Assembly (NCBI GenBank): GCA_024233005.1
Contig: JACKQE010000022.1
Location: 1-40,079, forward strand
Direction: 5' to 3'
DNA: 40,079 bases
Source of the DNA: Akkermansiaceae bacterium
GTDB taxonomy: Bacteria > Verrucomicrobiota > Verrucomicrobiia > Verrucomicrobiales > DEV007
In this document: piece after piece, positions 1 through 9,024 of the stretch
Numbering within the stretch: position 1 is the first letter of the stretch
Layout of the letters: every line of letters starts with the position of its first letter
Position numbers and translations under genes: made by a program
Notes under the pieces: generated by a model
Told to the model about the DNA's origin: nothing
The model's input: only the letters and a program-made list of their open reading frames with translations
Databases searched by the model: none

Positions 1-892
1 TTTCCGCCCCTTCGAACCCCTCCCCGAGTTGCAGATATTCCAAGGGAAGGCCGGCCAGGTGGCGCAACGCCTGGGGCGTGGCATTGTGCGTTCCCAATTC
101 GAGCCCGGTGAGCTTGGTCAGTTCCGCCAGATGGACGGCCCCGGCATCGGTGAACTTGGCGTGGGCGAGACTGATGCTCTCCAGATTGGGAAGGTGGGCA
201 CAGAGCTCCTTCAGCCCCTCGTCATCGATGCTGCTGCCACGGTGGCTGCATTTGGTGAGGTGGGTCCACCCCTCACACTTCGCGTAAGCCCGGCCGGTCA
301 TCGCAGTGCCGACGAAGGAAAAGCTCTCCAGATTTTTCAACCCCGCCAGTTGCTCCATTCCGGCGTCGGTAAGTTTGCCGTTGTTGGTGAACCGGAGGAC
401 TTTCAGGTTGGTGAGTTTTCCGAGAGGCGCGATCCAGTCGTCATTGAGTTTGGTGGCGATGATGTTGAGCGACTCCAGGGACGTGAGGTGTCCGAGATGT
501 TCAAAAAATGCCGCATCATAGGGATCGGTCTTACGGTGGTCATGCGGACCGGCATTGGGCATGGCCAGATCCACCAGCACGAGGGTGTCAAAAAGCGTAA
601 TCTCTGCTCCCAAGGCCTTTTTCAGGGCTTCGGGCGTCTGGTTGACTTTCTCCACTTTGCCGGGGGACGTCTCCACTGCGCGAAGCACGGCATCAAGATG
701 GGGACGCCGCGCGGCTGCCGCCAGAATGTCCGGAGAATGGTCCCGCAGGGCCTTCTGCAAGGCAGGATCCGTGGTGGCCGCGATGATGGCATCCAGATCA
801 GCGGAAGTGGCGACGGAGCCGAGATCGGGGGACGCCGCAACGGATGAGGAAAGCGCCGCAAAGCAGGCAAGTAGGAGCGAAAGAACGCGCAT
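1..892 (-). CDS. Secreted leucine-rich-repeat protein, 3' part beyond window
   Basis: The minus strand is open from an ATG at 890-892 to the window edge, giving about 297 residues without a stop. The N-terminus (MRVLSLLLACFAALSSSVAA) is a clear Sec signal peptide, so the product is exported. From about residue 135 there are leucine-rich repeats of the type L-x-x-L-x-x-L-x-(I/L), with recurring 'LTDAGMEQLAGLKNLES'-like units and 'FTDAG' turns, typical of the LRR proteins of planctomycetes and verrucomicrobia that mediate protein binding. The region before the repeats (residues 20-130) is not recognised. It starts 25 bases after the unknown secreted protein ending at 918 and is probably the last gene of that operon. 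The LRR class is confident; the role is unknown. Confidence 0.8.
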   Translation of the reverse strand, partial: MRVLSLLLACFAALSSSVAASPDLGSVATSADLDAIIAATTDPALQKALRDHSPDILAAAARRPHLDAVLRAVETSPGKVEKVNQTPEALKKALGAEITLFDTLVLVDLAMPNAGPHDHRKTDPYDAAFFEHLGHLTSLESLNIIATKLNDDWIAPLGKLTNLKVLRFTNNGKLTDAGMEQLAGLKNLESFSFVGTAMTGRAYAKCEGWTHLTKCSHRGSSIDDEGLKELCAHLPNLESISLAHAKFTDAGAVHLAELTKLTGLELGTHNATPQALRHLAGLPLEYLQLGEGFEGAE

Positions 893-917
893 GTCAGTGA
901 TGGGAGGTGGTGTGTTG

Positions 918-2159
918 TTATTCCCGGCCTTCGTACTGCTCCTCACGGGGCAACGCGATGACCTTCCAGGTCGCAGGATAAAACCGAACGATGCGACGGG
1001 GACGGAATCCTTCGAGCAGCATGTCGCATTTCACCTTGATCTGGACGCCGCTGCTGCCGGGTTCGACAGGGATTTTTTTGATGTCGAGAATGTTGCCTCC
1101 CTTGCGGTCATTGACCGGGTCGTAGGTCATCAGGCTTTCCCGGGCGACGGCGATGGTCCCCTTCGGCGCCGCAGGATTGTCCTCCGGCTTGGACAACGGC
1201 CACCCCATCGGTTCCGTGTTGATGGCATTGAGTTCGTCGAACAGTTTCGGATCGACCCCGCCGAAGAAGGTGATGGTGACGATCTGGGATTCATCATCCA
1301 CGGCGTCGATCCAGCCGGCCAGTCCCCTCTCCCGGAGGTGGTTCCGGTGGCGTTCGAGTTGCCGGGCGGAGGCCTGTTGTCGGCTCGGCGCGTCAATCCA
1401 GAGATCGGTGATGCGGCCCGGTCCGTAGAGAGTGGCCCAGGTGAGGTTGAAGAGAACGGATTGACCCTTTTGCAGCGCCTTGAGGTCGACAAAACCATTG
1501 CCCTGGTAGACGCGGGTGCTGGAAAGGAGATCGAACTGCTTTGGCTCGCCCGTGGCCTTGCCATTCTCCTGCAGCGTCGCGGTGAGTTTGTTCAATGCCA
1601 GATCCACGCTCTCGATGTTCCAGATCTGTTTCTGCCTTGCGTGGAATGTGAAATCATCCTCGAGTTGCAGACACCGTTTGAAGCCGATTTCGGGCGTCAC
1701 CCGATTGTGCGGGCCGGGCGGTGGCGGGGACGTGTCGTCGGAGGCCTTGAGATAAAACAGTCCGTGGAGATGGGTGCCCAACGGAATGTCCTGCAACGCC
1801 GCGGGTTCTCCGTGATACCAGATGGATCCGTAGGGAAGCATCTGGCCGTCGACCGGTAGATCCCAGACGCCCCGTTCCTGGCTGTCGTTGCGATCGACCC
1901 GGAGATAGAACCGTCTCTCCAGGTGATCCACCATCGTAAGCTCCCCCGATATGGCATGCGCCGATCCCGCGGGAGGAAACTTGCCCTCGACGGGTTCATA
2001 CCACTGCGGGGTGTCGTCTGCATTCTGGTCTTTCTTGTTTCTTCCGCTTTTGTCCTTCTTGGGATCCACCGGACCATCGGCATCCGTCCGGAACCGGGGA
2101 GCGGTTTCAGCAGCGAGCGAAGTGATGGCACAAAGACAAATACTGAGAATCAGGCGCAT
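918..2159 (-). CDS. Secreted protein of unknown family (413 aa)
   Basis: The ATG at 2157-2159 was chosen because the protein then begins with a signal peptide (MRLILSICLCAITSLAAETA); a longer open frame upstream has no such signal. The mature protein starts with a charged, low-complexity stretch (many Asp/Lys), followed by beta-rich sequence with repeated short barrel-like strands (for example LRVDRNDSQERGVWDLPV and SVLFNLTWATLYGPGRITDLW). I do not recognise the family. The C-terminal 70-80 residues, including the motif EGFRPRRIVRFYP, are clearly related to a truncated reading frame at 10954-11217, so two copies of this family once existed beside the two DUF1592/DUF1552 modules. It follows the DUF1552 gene by about 98 bases and precedes the LRR gene, suggesting one operon. 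Confidence 0.75.
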   Translation of the reverse strand: MRLILSICLCAITSLAAETAPRFRTDADGPVDPKKDKSGRNKKDQNADDTPQWYEPVEGKFPPAGSAHAISGELTMVDHLERRFYLRVDRNDSQERGVWDLPVDGQMLPYGSIWYHGEPAALQDIPLGTHLHGLFYLKASDDTSPPPPGPHNRVTPEIGFKRCLQLEDDFTFHARQKQIWNIESVDLALNKLTATLQENGKATGEPKQFDLLSSTRVYQGNGFVDLKALQKGQSVLFNLTWATLYGPGRITDLWIDAPSRQQASARQLERHRNHLRERGLAGWIDAVDDESQIVTITFFGGVDPKLFDELNAINTEPMGWPLSKPEDNPAAPKGTIAVARESLMTYDPVNDRKGGNILDIKKIPVEPGSSGVQIKVKCDMLLEGFRPRRIVRFYPATWKVIALPREEQYEGRE

Positions 2160-2257
2160 GGAGTCAGGAAAAGGAGGGCCGGAAAAGGGGACCGGGCGGC
2201 TTACCCGCGCGGCTCCGCCGATCGTCGGGGCCACTTCGGGGACTGCCACGCCAAGGG

Positions 2258-3619
2258 TCAGGCAAGAATGTGAGGGATTGGCCCCACGCTGTCCTGGAAG
2301 GCCTCCGCTTTGACATCGACACGCTGGAGCATCGTGAGCAACAGGTTGCTGACACGGGCGTTGCTGTCGACGGGGCGGGAGCAGATCTTGTAGTGGGCGT
2401 TGGCATCAGAGACGTTGTATTGGCCGATGGTGGGCAGGTTGAAGTCCACATGCTGCCCGTGCCGGTAACCGAGTGCCTTGCCGCCGGCGAGGATAAGAGG
2501 CAGGTTGGCGTTGCCATGGCTGTGACCGTAAGCCATGCCGCTTCCCCAGAGAACCTGGGTCGAGTCGAGCAGCGTGTGTCCATCCTCCTGGTGGGATTTG
2601 AGCTGATCAAGGAAGTAGCTGAACTGCTCGATGAGAAAGGTGTCGGTCTGGGTGAGACGACGGAGTTGCTCGGGATCACCATTGTGGTGGGAGAGACCGT
2701 GGCGCGTCTGGGAAATGCCCAATTCGGGGATGCCGCTGGTGTTCCCCTCACTGCCAATGCCGCAGGTGATGACCCGGGTGGAATCCGTCCGCAGAGCCAT
2801 GACCATGAGATCGTAGAACAGACGGTAATACTCCCCGGCTTCGGCCATGCTGAGCTTGCGTTGCAGGCGGGCCGCTTCGGCGGCGGGGACCACCGGCTTC
2901 GGGACGTTGAGCCACTCATCGGCACGACGGGTGCGTTCCTCGACCTGGCGCACGGCGGTGAGGTATTCATCCAGCTTGGACCGGTCCTCGCGGCCGAGCT
3001 TGCCGTTGACCCGTTTGGCGTCATCGGCCACGAGATCGAGAATGCTGCCGCGACGGCTGAGACGACGCCGGATGGTTTCCTTGCTGTCCTTTTCCACGCC
3101 GAAAAGCTGATTGAAAATCTGCTGCGTGTTGCGCTCGGCAGGAATCTGGATGCCGTCCCTGGACCAGGCGAGGGAAACCCCTTCAATGGCCAGTTCGAGC
3201 GAGGAAAACCGGGTCGAGGCGCCCTGCACTTCCGCGATCATCTGGTCGGCGGACACCGTGTTGCGGAAAGCCCCGCCATCACCCGGAACATTGGCCCCGG
3301 TGAGCCAGACCTTTTCACAGTTGTGATGCTTGCCGATGACCATCGGATGATGGAGACCGCTGATCGGGGTGATGTCGGCGCGGTGCTTTTCCAATGACTG
3401 CAGGGGCTTCGTGAACTCGTAATCGGCGCCGGCTTTCCCAATCTGCCAGGTCAGCGTGTTGACCCCATTCGGAATGTAGAGAAAGACACTCCGTTTCGGC
3501 TTCGAGGGAGCAGGGATTGCGGCCATGCAATCGAGCAATGGCAGCGAAATGGAGGCTCCCAGACCACGCAGCACCTGGCGGCGGCTGATTTGCCATTGGT
3601 TGAGATTGAGATTGCTCAT
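2258..3619 (-). CDS. DUF1552 family Tat-exported protein
   Basis: The 453-residue protein has a twin-arginine signal (SRRQVLRGLGASISLPLLD, Arg13-Arg14) and the typical DUF1552 body: PKRSVFLYIPNGVN near the mature N-terminus, SGLHHPMVIGKHH, and a downstream LWGSGMAYGHSHGNANLPLILAGG segment. DUF1552 proteins are exported and of undetermined activity; to my knowledge they resemble the DUF1501/alkaline-phosphatase-like superfamily. The start at 3619 is preferred over an in-frame start at 3685, because the latter would overlap the preceding gene and lies before the Tat signal. No Shine-Dalgarno is visible. It lies 34 bases after the DUF1592 gene, the standard order for this pair, so the two proteins probably work together in the periplasm. 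Confidence 0.9.
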   Translation of the reverse strand: MSNLNLNQWQISRRQVLRGLGASISLPLLDCMAAIPAPSKPKRSVFLYIPNGVNTLTWQIGKAGADYEFTKPLQSLEKHRADITPISGLHHPMVIGKHHNCEKVWLTGANVPGDGGAFRNTVSADQMIAEVQGASTRFSSLELAIEGVSLAWSRDGIQIPAERNTQQIFNQLFGVEKDSKETIRRRLSRRGSILDLVADDAKRVNGKLGREDRSKLDEYLTAVRQVEERTRRADEWLNVPKPVVPAAEAARLQRKLSMAEAGEYYRLFYDLMVMALRTDSTRVITCGIGSEGNTSGIPELGISQTRHGLSHHNGDPEQLRRLTQTDTFLIEQFSYFLDQLKSHQEDGHTLLDSTQVLWGSGMAYGHSHGNANLPLILAGGKALGYRHGQHVDFNLPTIGQYNVSDANAHYKICSRPVDSNARVSNLLLTMLQRVDVKAEAFQDSVGPIPHILA

Positions 3620-3653
3620 GGGGATCAGGTTGGGGGTTTGGGTCAGGGATCGT

Positions 3654-6101
3654 TCAGCGTTTTTGAAACAGGTCGGAACACACAAAGGCCTCCAGGATGT
3701 CCCGCAGGCGGTAATCTTTCGCCTTGCCGACGGCGGCGATGGCCCTCAGTTGCTCGTGGTCATCAAAGGACATGCTCCGCCGCAGTCCGTAGGTGGCCAG
3801 CTTTTCGACAAAGGTGTGGTTGAACGCCTCGAGATCATCGAGCAGCAGCTGCTTGAACTCTTCGGGGGTCTTGTATTCCCGGCCGTCCGGCAGTTTTCCG
3901 GCGGGATTGACCGTGGGATTGGCCCCCGTGCCATCCGTGATTTCCTCGGTGCGCCAGCGACCGATGGCATCATAATTTTCAAAGGCCAGACCAAGCGGAT
4001 CAATCTTGCTGTGGCAGGCGGCACAGTTGGAATCGTGAATGTGCGCTTCCAATTTCATCCGCAGGGTGGCCTTGGGGGCGTCCACCGGATTGGTCGCAAT
4101 GGGCTCAACATTGGCGGGCGGAGGCGGGGGGGATTTGCCAAAGATCGACTCTGAGAGCCAAACCCCTCGGTGAACCGGCCGGTGCCGCGTTCCATCGGAG
4201 GTCAGGGACAGGATTGAGGCCTGGGTGAGAAGGCCGCCACGATGGCTGTCCCCGGGCAAGGCGACCCGCTGAAAGCTCTCACTGGGGACACCCTCGACCG
4301 GCAGGCCGTAAAACTGCGCGAGCCGTGAGTTGACCATGCTCCAGTCCGAGTCGAGGAATTCCCGCAGCGAGAGCCCGTCCTGCAGCACCTGTCGGAAGAA
4401 CGCTTTGGTTTCTCCAATCATGCTCGCCTCAAGCGTCTTGTCGTAGTCCGGATAGAGTTTTTTGTCGGGCTGGAACATTCCCACTTTGCGCAGGCGCAGC
4501 CACTGGGTGGCAAAAGAATCGGTGAACCGGTCGGCTCGGGGATCGGCGAGCAGGCGGGTCAATTGCCGGCCCAGTTCCGCTTTGTCGCGCAGCTTGCCCT
4601 GCCCTGCGAGGGTGGTGAGTTCCGTGTCCGGCATCGTGCTCCACAGCAGATAGGAAAGCCGCGAGGCGATCTCGTAATCATTGAGCGTGAAACGGTCCGA
4701 GTCTTCGTCACCTTCGGCCAGAAAGAGGAAGCTCTTGGAGCAAAGGATCGCCAGCATCCCGGCTTTGACCGCATCACGGAATGTCTCGCCCGCCGCGAGT
4801 TCGGCGTTCACGATGCCCACATAGCCATCGAGTTCCTCCGCTGAGATCGGACGCCGGAAGGCCCGCTGGGCCAGGCGGCCCAGACCTTCCCTCACCTGTA
4901 CCAGATTCCCCTCCTCCGCAGGCAGATACTCGTCGCGGCGGGTTTGATCCTCCTCGGTGATGAGCGGTCCGCGCCAGGCGATGGAATCGATGATCAGGAA
5001 GGGATACCGCGCCCGTCCTTGTTCGTCGGTCAGCTTCATCTGCCAGGGAATGCGGCCATCCTTGATGCTGATGAATGGCTTGTTCCCGTGACGCCCCGAG
5101 CGCGGCAGGTTGGAGGGACCCGGCACTTCGTTGTAGGCCTCGATACTCGGCCTCCCCTTTGGCAAATGCGCCCTGAAGGTGACCGTGACCGGTTGGTCCT
5201 CGGGGGCGATGATATCCTGTTCGAACAACACCCGGTCCAGCTTGGATTCATAGACCTTAAGGCGCGGGGCGAGGCCTTTCTCAGGTTTCAAACCACTGAG
5301 AGTGTAACTGATCTCATAGACGCCGGCCTCCGGAAGCGGGTCCTTCAAGGCGGAATAGCGGAAGATGTCCCCGGGCCACATTTCGTAGCGCACCTTGTCG
5401 AGCAGACCCAGTTGCCGCAACCGTTCCTTGTGCGGCTCCTGAACCTGCTCCTCGAGAATGGCCCGCTTGGAACCTTCCAGCAGCACGGGCTTCTTCTCCG
5501 GATAAGCCTCGGCCAGAATCACCTCGGCAGCGGCGAGGTATTTTTCGATATTGGAAGGGGAGAGTGTCAGCACCGAGCCGAGCCGCTCGAATCCATGCCA
5601 TTCCGGGTCTTCCAGAAAAGCTCCCGGATCCTTCGCATCGTACTGCACGCCAATGAGATCACGGACCGTGTTGACATACTCATCCCGCGTCAGGCGGTTG
5701 TAGGAGACACGTCCCCGCGCCGCCATTCGGGCCGATTCCCCTTCCTTCAATCGCGCGGCGAGCCATTGCACCACCTTGGCACTCTCCTCCGCCCCGGGGT
5801 GCACTTTGGCTTTTTTCGGCGGCATCTCTCCGGAACTGATCCGCTCCATGATCTCGAACCACTGGGGCGAGTCCTCGAAACCGATTTTGGTCGAAAGATT
5901 GTCGATGCGGAAATCTCCCTTCGAGGATTCCGCATCATGGCAGGTCAGGCAATGCGTGTCGAGGTAGGTCTGGATTTCTGGAGTCAAACCAGTCTGCGGG
6001 GAAGATGCCGCCGGGTCCGCGGCGGAAGCGGAAGCGGAACCGAAACAGGTGGCTACGGCGAAACCAAAGCACAGCGCCGGATGTCGGAGGAACGGACTCA
6101 T
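3654..6101 (-). CDS. Planctomycete-type cytochrome, DUF1587/1595/1592/1588/1585 (815 aa)
   Basis: The ATG at 6101 gives a signal peptide (residues 1-28); the longer open frame upstream has none. Domains in order: a haem-binding CxxCH (Cys51-Leu-Thr-Cys54-His55) in a PSCyt1-like segment, followed by the MPPKKAK motif; DUF1587/PSD3 (about 128-192); a beta-rich insert (about 235-380) likely to be a carbohydrate-binding-like module; DUF1595/PSD5 (about 395-455); DUF1592/PSD4 (about 465-595); DUF1588/PSCyt3 (about 615-715) with a second haem motif, Cys693-Ala-Ala-Cys696-His697, followed by KIDPLGLAFENYDAIG; and DUF1585/PSD2 to the end. The family is exported and its reaction is unknown; the two CxxCH motifs imply covalent haem and electron transfer. 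It precedes and partners the DUF1552 gene. Confidence 0.92.
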   Translation of the reverse strand: MSPFLRHPALCFGFAVATCFGSASASAADPAASSPQTGLTPEIQTYLDTHCLTCHDAESSKGDFRIDNLSTKIGFEDSPQWFEIMERISSGEMPPKKAKVHPGAEESAKVVQWLAARLKEGESARMAARGRVSYNRLTRDEYVNTVRDLIGVQYDAKDPGAFLEDPEWHGFERLGSVLTLSPSNIEKYLAAAEVILAEAYPEKKPVLLEGSKRAILEEQVQEPHKERLRQLGLLDKVRYEMWPGDIFRYSALKDPLPEAGVYEISYTLSGLKPEKGLAPRLKVYESKLDRVLFEQDIIAPEDQPVTVTFRAHLPKGRPSIEAYNEVPGPSNLPRSGRHGNKPFISIKDGRIPWQMKLTDEQGRARYPFLIIDSIAWRGPLITEEDQTRRDEYLPAEEGNLVQVREGLGRLAQRAFRRPISAEELDGYVGIVNAELAAGETFRDAVKAGMLAILCSKSFLFLAEGDEDSDRFTLNDYEIASRLSYLLWSTMPDTELTTLAGQGKLRDKAELGRQLTRLLADPRADRFTDSFATQWLRLRKVGMFQPDKKLYPDYDKTLEASMIGETKAFFRQVLQDGLSLREFLDSDWSMVNSRLAQFYGLPVEGVPSESFQRVALPGDSHRGGLLTQASILSLTSDGTRHRPVHRGVWLSESIFGKSPPPPPANVEPIATNPVDAPKATLRMKLEAHIHDSNCAACHSKIDPLGLAFENYDAIGRWRTEEITDGTGANPTVNPAGKLPDGREYKTPEEFKQLLLDDLEAFNHTFVEKLATYGLRRSMSFDDHEQLRAIAAVGKAKDYRLRDILEAFVCSDLFQKR

Positions 6102-6150
6102 GAGGGCAGGACGGAAGAAATGGCAAGGGGAACGCAAAGAGGCTTCGATT

Positions 6151-6507
6151 TCAAATGATTTCGCGGATCGTTCCGAGGCTGTCGACCAAAGCCATGGGGT
6201 AGAGTTCCCTTTGTTGAAGATTGATCGGGAGCCTATTGCCGTGCCGCCTGTTGGCGTCTTCCGGGGGCAGGTCGCGGGAATGAAACCGGTTCTTGATTTG
6301 CTCCCTGTGGCCCACGAGCCCGGCACAGTCAAAGTCGATCACCAGTGTGCCCCCCTCCAGCTCGCCCCGTGTCTTGGATGCCCCCTGGTTCGAATGGCAA
6401 GGCTCCGCGAAAAGAGGTCCCCTGAGACGATCCAATGCCTCCCCGCCTGCCAATGCGGTGAAGCCCCCGAACAAGAGGGGAATGATGGCGAGTGGGCAAT
6501 AACACAT
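6151..6507 (-). CDS. Possible small secreted protein (118 aa)
   Basis: An ATG-started frame with a plausible hydrophobic signal (residues 1-22, CPLAIIPLLFGGFTALAGG) ends 49 bases before the DUF1592-type gene on the same strand. Third codon positions in the second half are strongly G/C-biased, as in neighbouring real genes, which supports coding. The mature part is polar and basic (GGTLVIDFDCAGLVGHREQ, then several Arg/Asn-rich stretches) and shows no family I can name. If it is not a gene, the 6102-6631 stretch would be a 530-base gap in front of the operon. It could also be the tail of a degraded larger gene. Moderate to low confidence. Confidence 0.4.
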   Translation of the reverse strand: MCYCPLAIIPLLFGGFTALAGGEALDRLRGPLFAEPCHSNQGASKTRGELEGGTLVIDFDCAGLVGHREQIKNRFHSRDLPPEDANRRHGNRLPINLQQRELYPMALVDSLGTIREII

Positions 6508-6631
6508 CAGGAGAGGGAAGTTACCATCAGGAATGGCCGTCGCATGTCACGCAAATCCGGACAGAGGGCCGGTGATCCGGACTTCTCAAGACACAGTCCG
6601 CCCGCATCGGCCATGGGGTTCTAGCGCACGC

Positions 6632-7555
6632 TCACCCGGGACCCAAACGCCCATGCGCCAGGCCCAGGACATGGTGGGAAAACTCATGAACCTGCTCCCA
6701 CCGCATGCCATCAGTGGACCGGAGGAGTTTCCCCGGCCAGAGGGCTCCTAGGAAAACGCCGTTACCAAAGGTGGCGATCGTGGGCGCATTCTGGTTGGGC
6801 TCCCGCCTCCAATTCCGCCCGTCCGGGGAAAGATACGTGCCTCCCTGACCGATCCCCACAAACTGGGCTCCATCCCAAATCATGGCATTGATGTGCTCCC
6901 CTTCCTCCCCGACGGTCCGGTCGGTCCAAGTGATCCCATCTTCGCTCCGCATTCGCAGACCGTGCATGCCGGCGCCAACGAACACACCGTTCCCAAAAGT
7001 GATGTCCACCAGCGTGTCCCGGGCCGGAATGCCGGGCAGGGCGGTAAACTGCGGCGCCTTTCCCTCGCGAACCAAACGGGCTCCGTAGTCTCCGACGATC
7101 ACAGCCCTTCCTCCCCCCAAAGCAATCCGGCGTAGCGCCGCATCCCGCTTCATGTTCTGGCGATCGGCCACCAAGGGCCTCCGGGGTTCCCAGGCCAATC
7201 CGTCGATCGAGGCCAACTCCCCGGGAGGATCCCCATCCTCGCACATCACGGCATGAAATTTACCGCCTTCGGCGTAAAGAATGGTCAATTGGCTGACATA
7301 GGGACGGCCTTCGGGTTTGGACTGAGTCCACCGCACCCCGTCCCCGGTGCTGAAGGCAATCCGTTCCCCGCCGTATTTCCCGGCGGCCACGCAGCGCCCG
7401 TTGGCAAAACAAGCCTGATGGAGCAGAACGCCCTCCCGATCTGTCTGGTCATGGGTCCAAGCCAGGCCGTCTCGGGAAAAAGCGCGCAGCCCCTCCTCAC
7501 CGGTGGCGACAAACCAACTACCAGTCAACGGGGCCAATTCCTCTGCCATGATCAA
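6632..7555 (-). CDS. BNR/YCF48-like beta-propeller protein
   Basis: The 307-residue protein is built of repeats of the BNR or sialidase-like propeller type: 'SRDGLAWTHD', 'STGDGVRWTQS', 'SIDGLAWEPR', 'SEDGITWTDR', 'SPDGRNWRRE' and 'STDGMRWEQV' recur about every 45-50 residues. Each is followed by a strand such as ANGRCVAAGKYG or FGNGVFVGAGMHG, so there are about six blades. No signal peptide is seen, which is odd beside exported partners. Its ATG overlaps the stop of the DUF1552 gene (ATGA at 7552-7555), so the two are translationally coupled; a second ATG two codons later is possible. These propellers usually bind rather than catalyse; no sialidase active-site arginines can be assigned. The role is unknown, but it is clearly part of this operon. 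Confidence 0.82.
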   Translation of the reverse strand: MIMAEELAPLTGSWFVATGEEGLRAFSRDGLAWTHDQTDREGVLLHQACFANGRCVAAGKYGGERIAFSTGDGVRWTQSKPEGRPYVSQLTILYAEGGKFHAVMCEDGDPPGELASIDGLAWEPRRPLVADRQNMKRDAALRRIALGGGRAVIVGDYGARLVREGKAPQFTALPGIPARDTLVDITFGNGVFVGAGMHGLRMRSEDGITWTDRTVGEEGEHINAMIWDGAQFVGIGQGGTYLSPDGRNWRREPNQNAPTIATFGNGVFLGALWPGKLLRSTDGMRWEQVHEFSHHVLGLAHGRLGPG

Positions 7556-9024
7556 ACCAATCCGGGAAGGCGACCCTCATACGCTGCCTTGGTGGAAGTG
7601 CGGCTGTTTCCGAACTCGCCCCTGGTGTCCCCGAGCAGGTCGAGCAGCTCGACATAGAGATTCGCCACCGGGGTGTCCTTTTGGAAAGCGAGGTGCCGCC
7701 CGGTGGTGAGTTTGCCTCCGGCCCGGCCCGCCAAAAGGGCCGGATAATTGGTCCGCCCGTGTCCGCCATCGGCCATGTAGGAGGTGTAGAGCATCACGGT
7801 GTTGTCGAGGAGGCTCGATCCGCCTTCATCGATGGCCTTCATTTTGGCGACGGCTTCGGCGAAGAACTGGGAATACCAAGCGTGAATCTGGCGGCATCCT
7901 TCCCGCGCCACCGGGTCCGCATCCTCAATCCTTCCGGCATTCCCATGATGCTCAAGGGTGTGGGCGTGGTGCTCATAACCCACCGTGACCACCCCGGGGA
8001 ACAACGCCCCGTCACTGCCCAGGCCGAGACTGCATACCCGGGTCGTGTCAGTTTGGAAGGCGAGAACCATGAGATCGGTCATCACTCTGAGATACTCCGC
8101 GTGAATGGCGGGATTTTCTCCCACCGCACGGACCATCCGCGTCTCGGCATGGGCGTCCGGAGGAAGATTGGCCGGGACATGGGGGTGCGACGGACCGGGA
8201 TCCTTGAGGTCAAGAGCTTCCAAGGCGATCCGTTCCTGGACGCGGCGCACCCGTTTCTCAATGCTGGACACGGACTCCAGATACTCATCCAGTTTGGAAC
8301 GGTCCGCCGCGCCGACCTTTTTCTGAAGTCGCCGGGCATCCTCGAGCACCAAGTCGACGACCTGGGTTTCATAGCTGCGTTCGCCAGAGGCCGGAGCCGG
8401 GGCACCGGACAGGGCGAGCCGGCGCTGCCAGTTGGGAGCAACCAGTTGGCGTCCTTTGAACATCCGCTCAAAAGCCATCCGGGGATTCCGCTCGACCGGG
8501 AGGGAGCGTCCCTGCTGGTCAAAGAAAAACGAGGTTTCTCCCCCGGCAGAGCCCATCCGAATGGAGGATATCAGACTTTGGGAGCCCACGATTTCCGCGG
8601 CCCGCTCATCCACCGACTGTCCCGCGATGGGTTTGCCATCCTCTTTCCCGACCTTGTCCGATCCGGTCAGATGCAGGTAGGCGCAGTGCTCGTGGGCGTT
8701 GATCCTGCCATCGGAACCACCCGACTGGGAAAGATTGGAAAGGATGAGCACGTCCTCCTTGTGGGGTTCCAAGGACCTCAAAATGGAAGGCAGTTTTCCC
8801 AGCCGACCCGTTTCCTGGGGGACCCAGGACTCGCTCACCGTTCCTCCCGTGACCGTGTAAATGCCGAACCGCACCGGCGGTCCCACGGGAACTCTGGAAC
8901 CGGCCCGCAGCACCGTGGGAGAGAGCGACTCCAGAAACGGCAACGCTGCCAGCACGCCGGCCCCCCGCAGAAAAGAGCGACGGGCGAGCGGGGCCAGGGA
9001 CTGGTGATTCTGGATCATCTTCAT
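7552..9024 (-). CDS. DUF1552 family Tat-exported protein (second copy)
   Basis: The 490-residue protein begins with a twin-arginine signal (LARRSFLRGAGVLAALPFLE, Arg15-Arg16). It follows the same plan as the DUF1552 protein at 2258-3619: VRFGIYTVTGG near the start, the EYLESVSSIEKRVRRVQ helix, a FQTDTTRVCSLGLG segment, HAHTLEHHGN, and YTSYMADGGHGRTNYPALLAG near the end. It diverges from the first copy well beyond the level of a recent duplication. Its start overlaps the stop of the DUF1592-type gene by four bases (ATGA at 9021-9024), and its own stop overlaps the propeller gene in the same way, so the three genes form a tightly coupled unit. ATG at 9018 is an alternative start. Confidence 0.9.
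   Translation of the reverse strand: MKMIQNHQSLAPLARRSFLRGAGVLAALPFLESLSPTVLRAGSRVPVGPPVRFGIYTVTGGTVSESWVPQETGRLGKLPSILRSLEPHKEDVLILSNLSQSGGSDGRINAHEHCAYLHLTGSDKVGKEDGKPIAGQSVDERAAEIVGSQSLISSIRMGSAGGETSFFFDQQGRSLPVERNPRMAFERMFKGRQLVAPNWQRRLALSGAPAPASGERSYETQVVDLVLEDARRLQKKVGAADRSKLDEYLESVSSIEKRVRRVQERIALEALDLKDPGPSHPHVPANLPPDAHAETRMVRAVGENPAIHAEYLRVMTDLMVLAFQTDTTRVCSLGLGSDGALFPGVVTVGYEHHAHTLEHHGNAGRIEDADPVAREGCRQIHAWYSQFFAEAVAKMKAIDEGGSSLLDNTVMLYTSYMADGGHGRTNYPALLAGRAGGKLTTGRHLAFQKDTPVANLYVELLDLLGDTRGEFGNSRTSTKAAYEGRLPGLV

Noticed and set aside
555..1859. 434-codon open frame on the plus strand
   Set aside because: It crosses two minus-strand genes that both have signal peptides and recognisable or repeated sequence; no domain was found.
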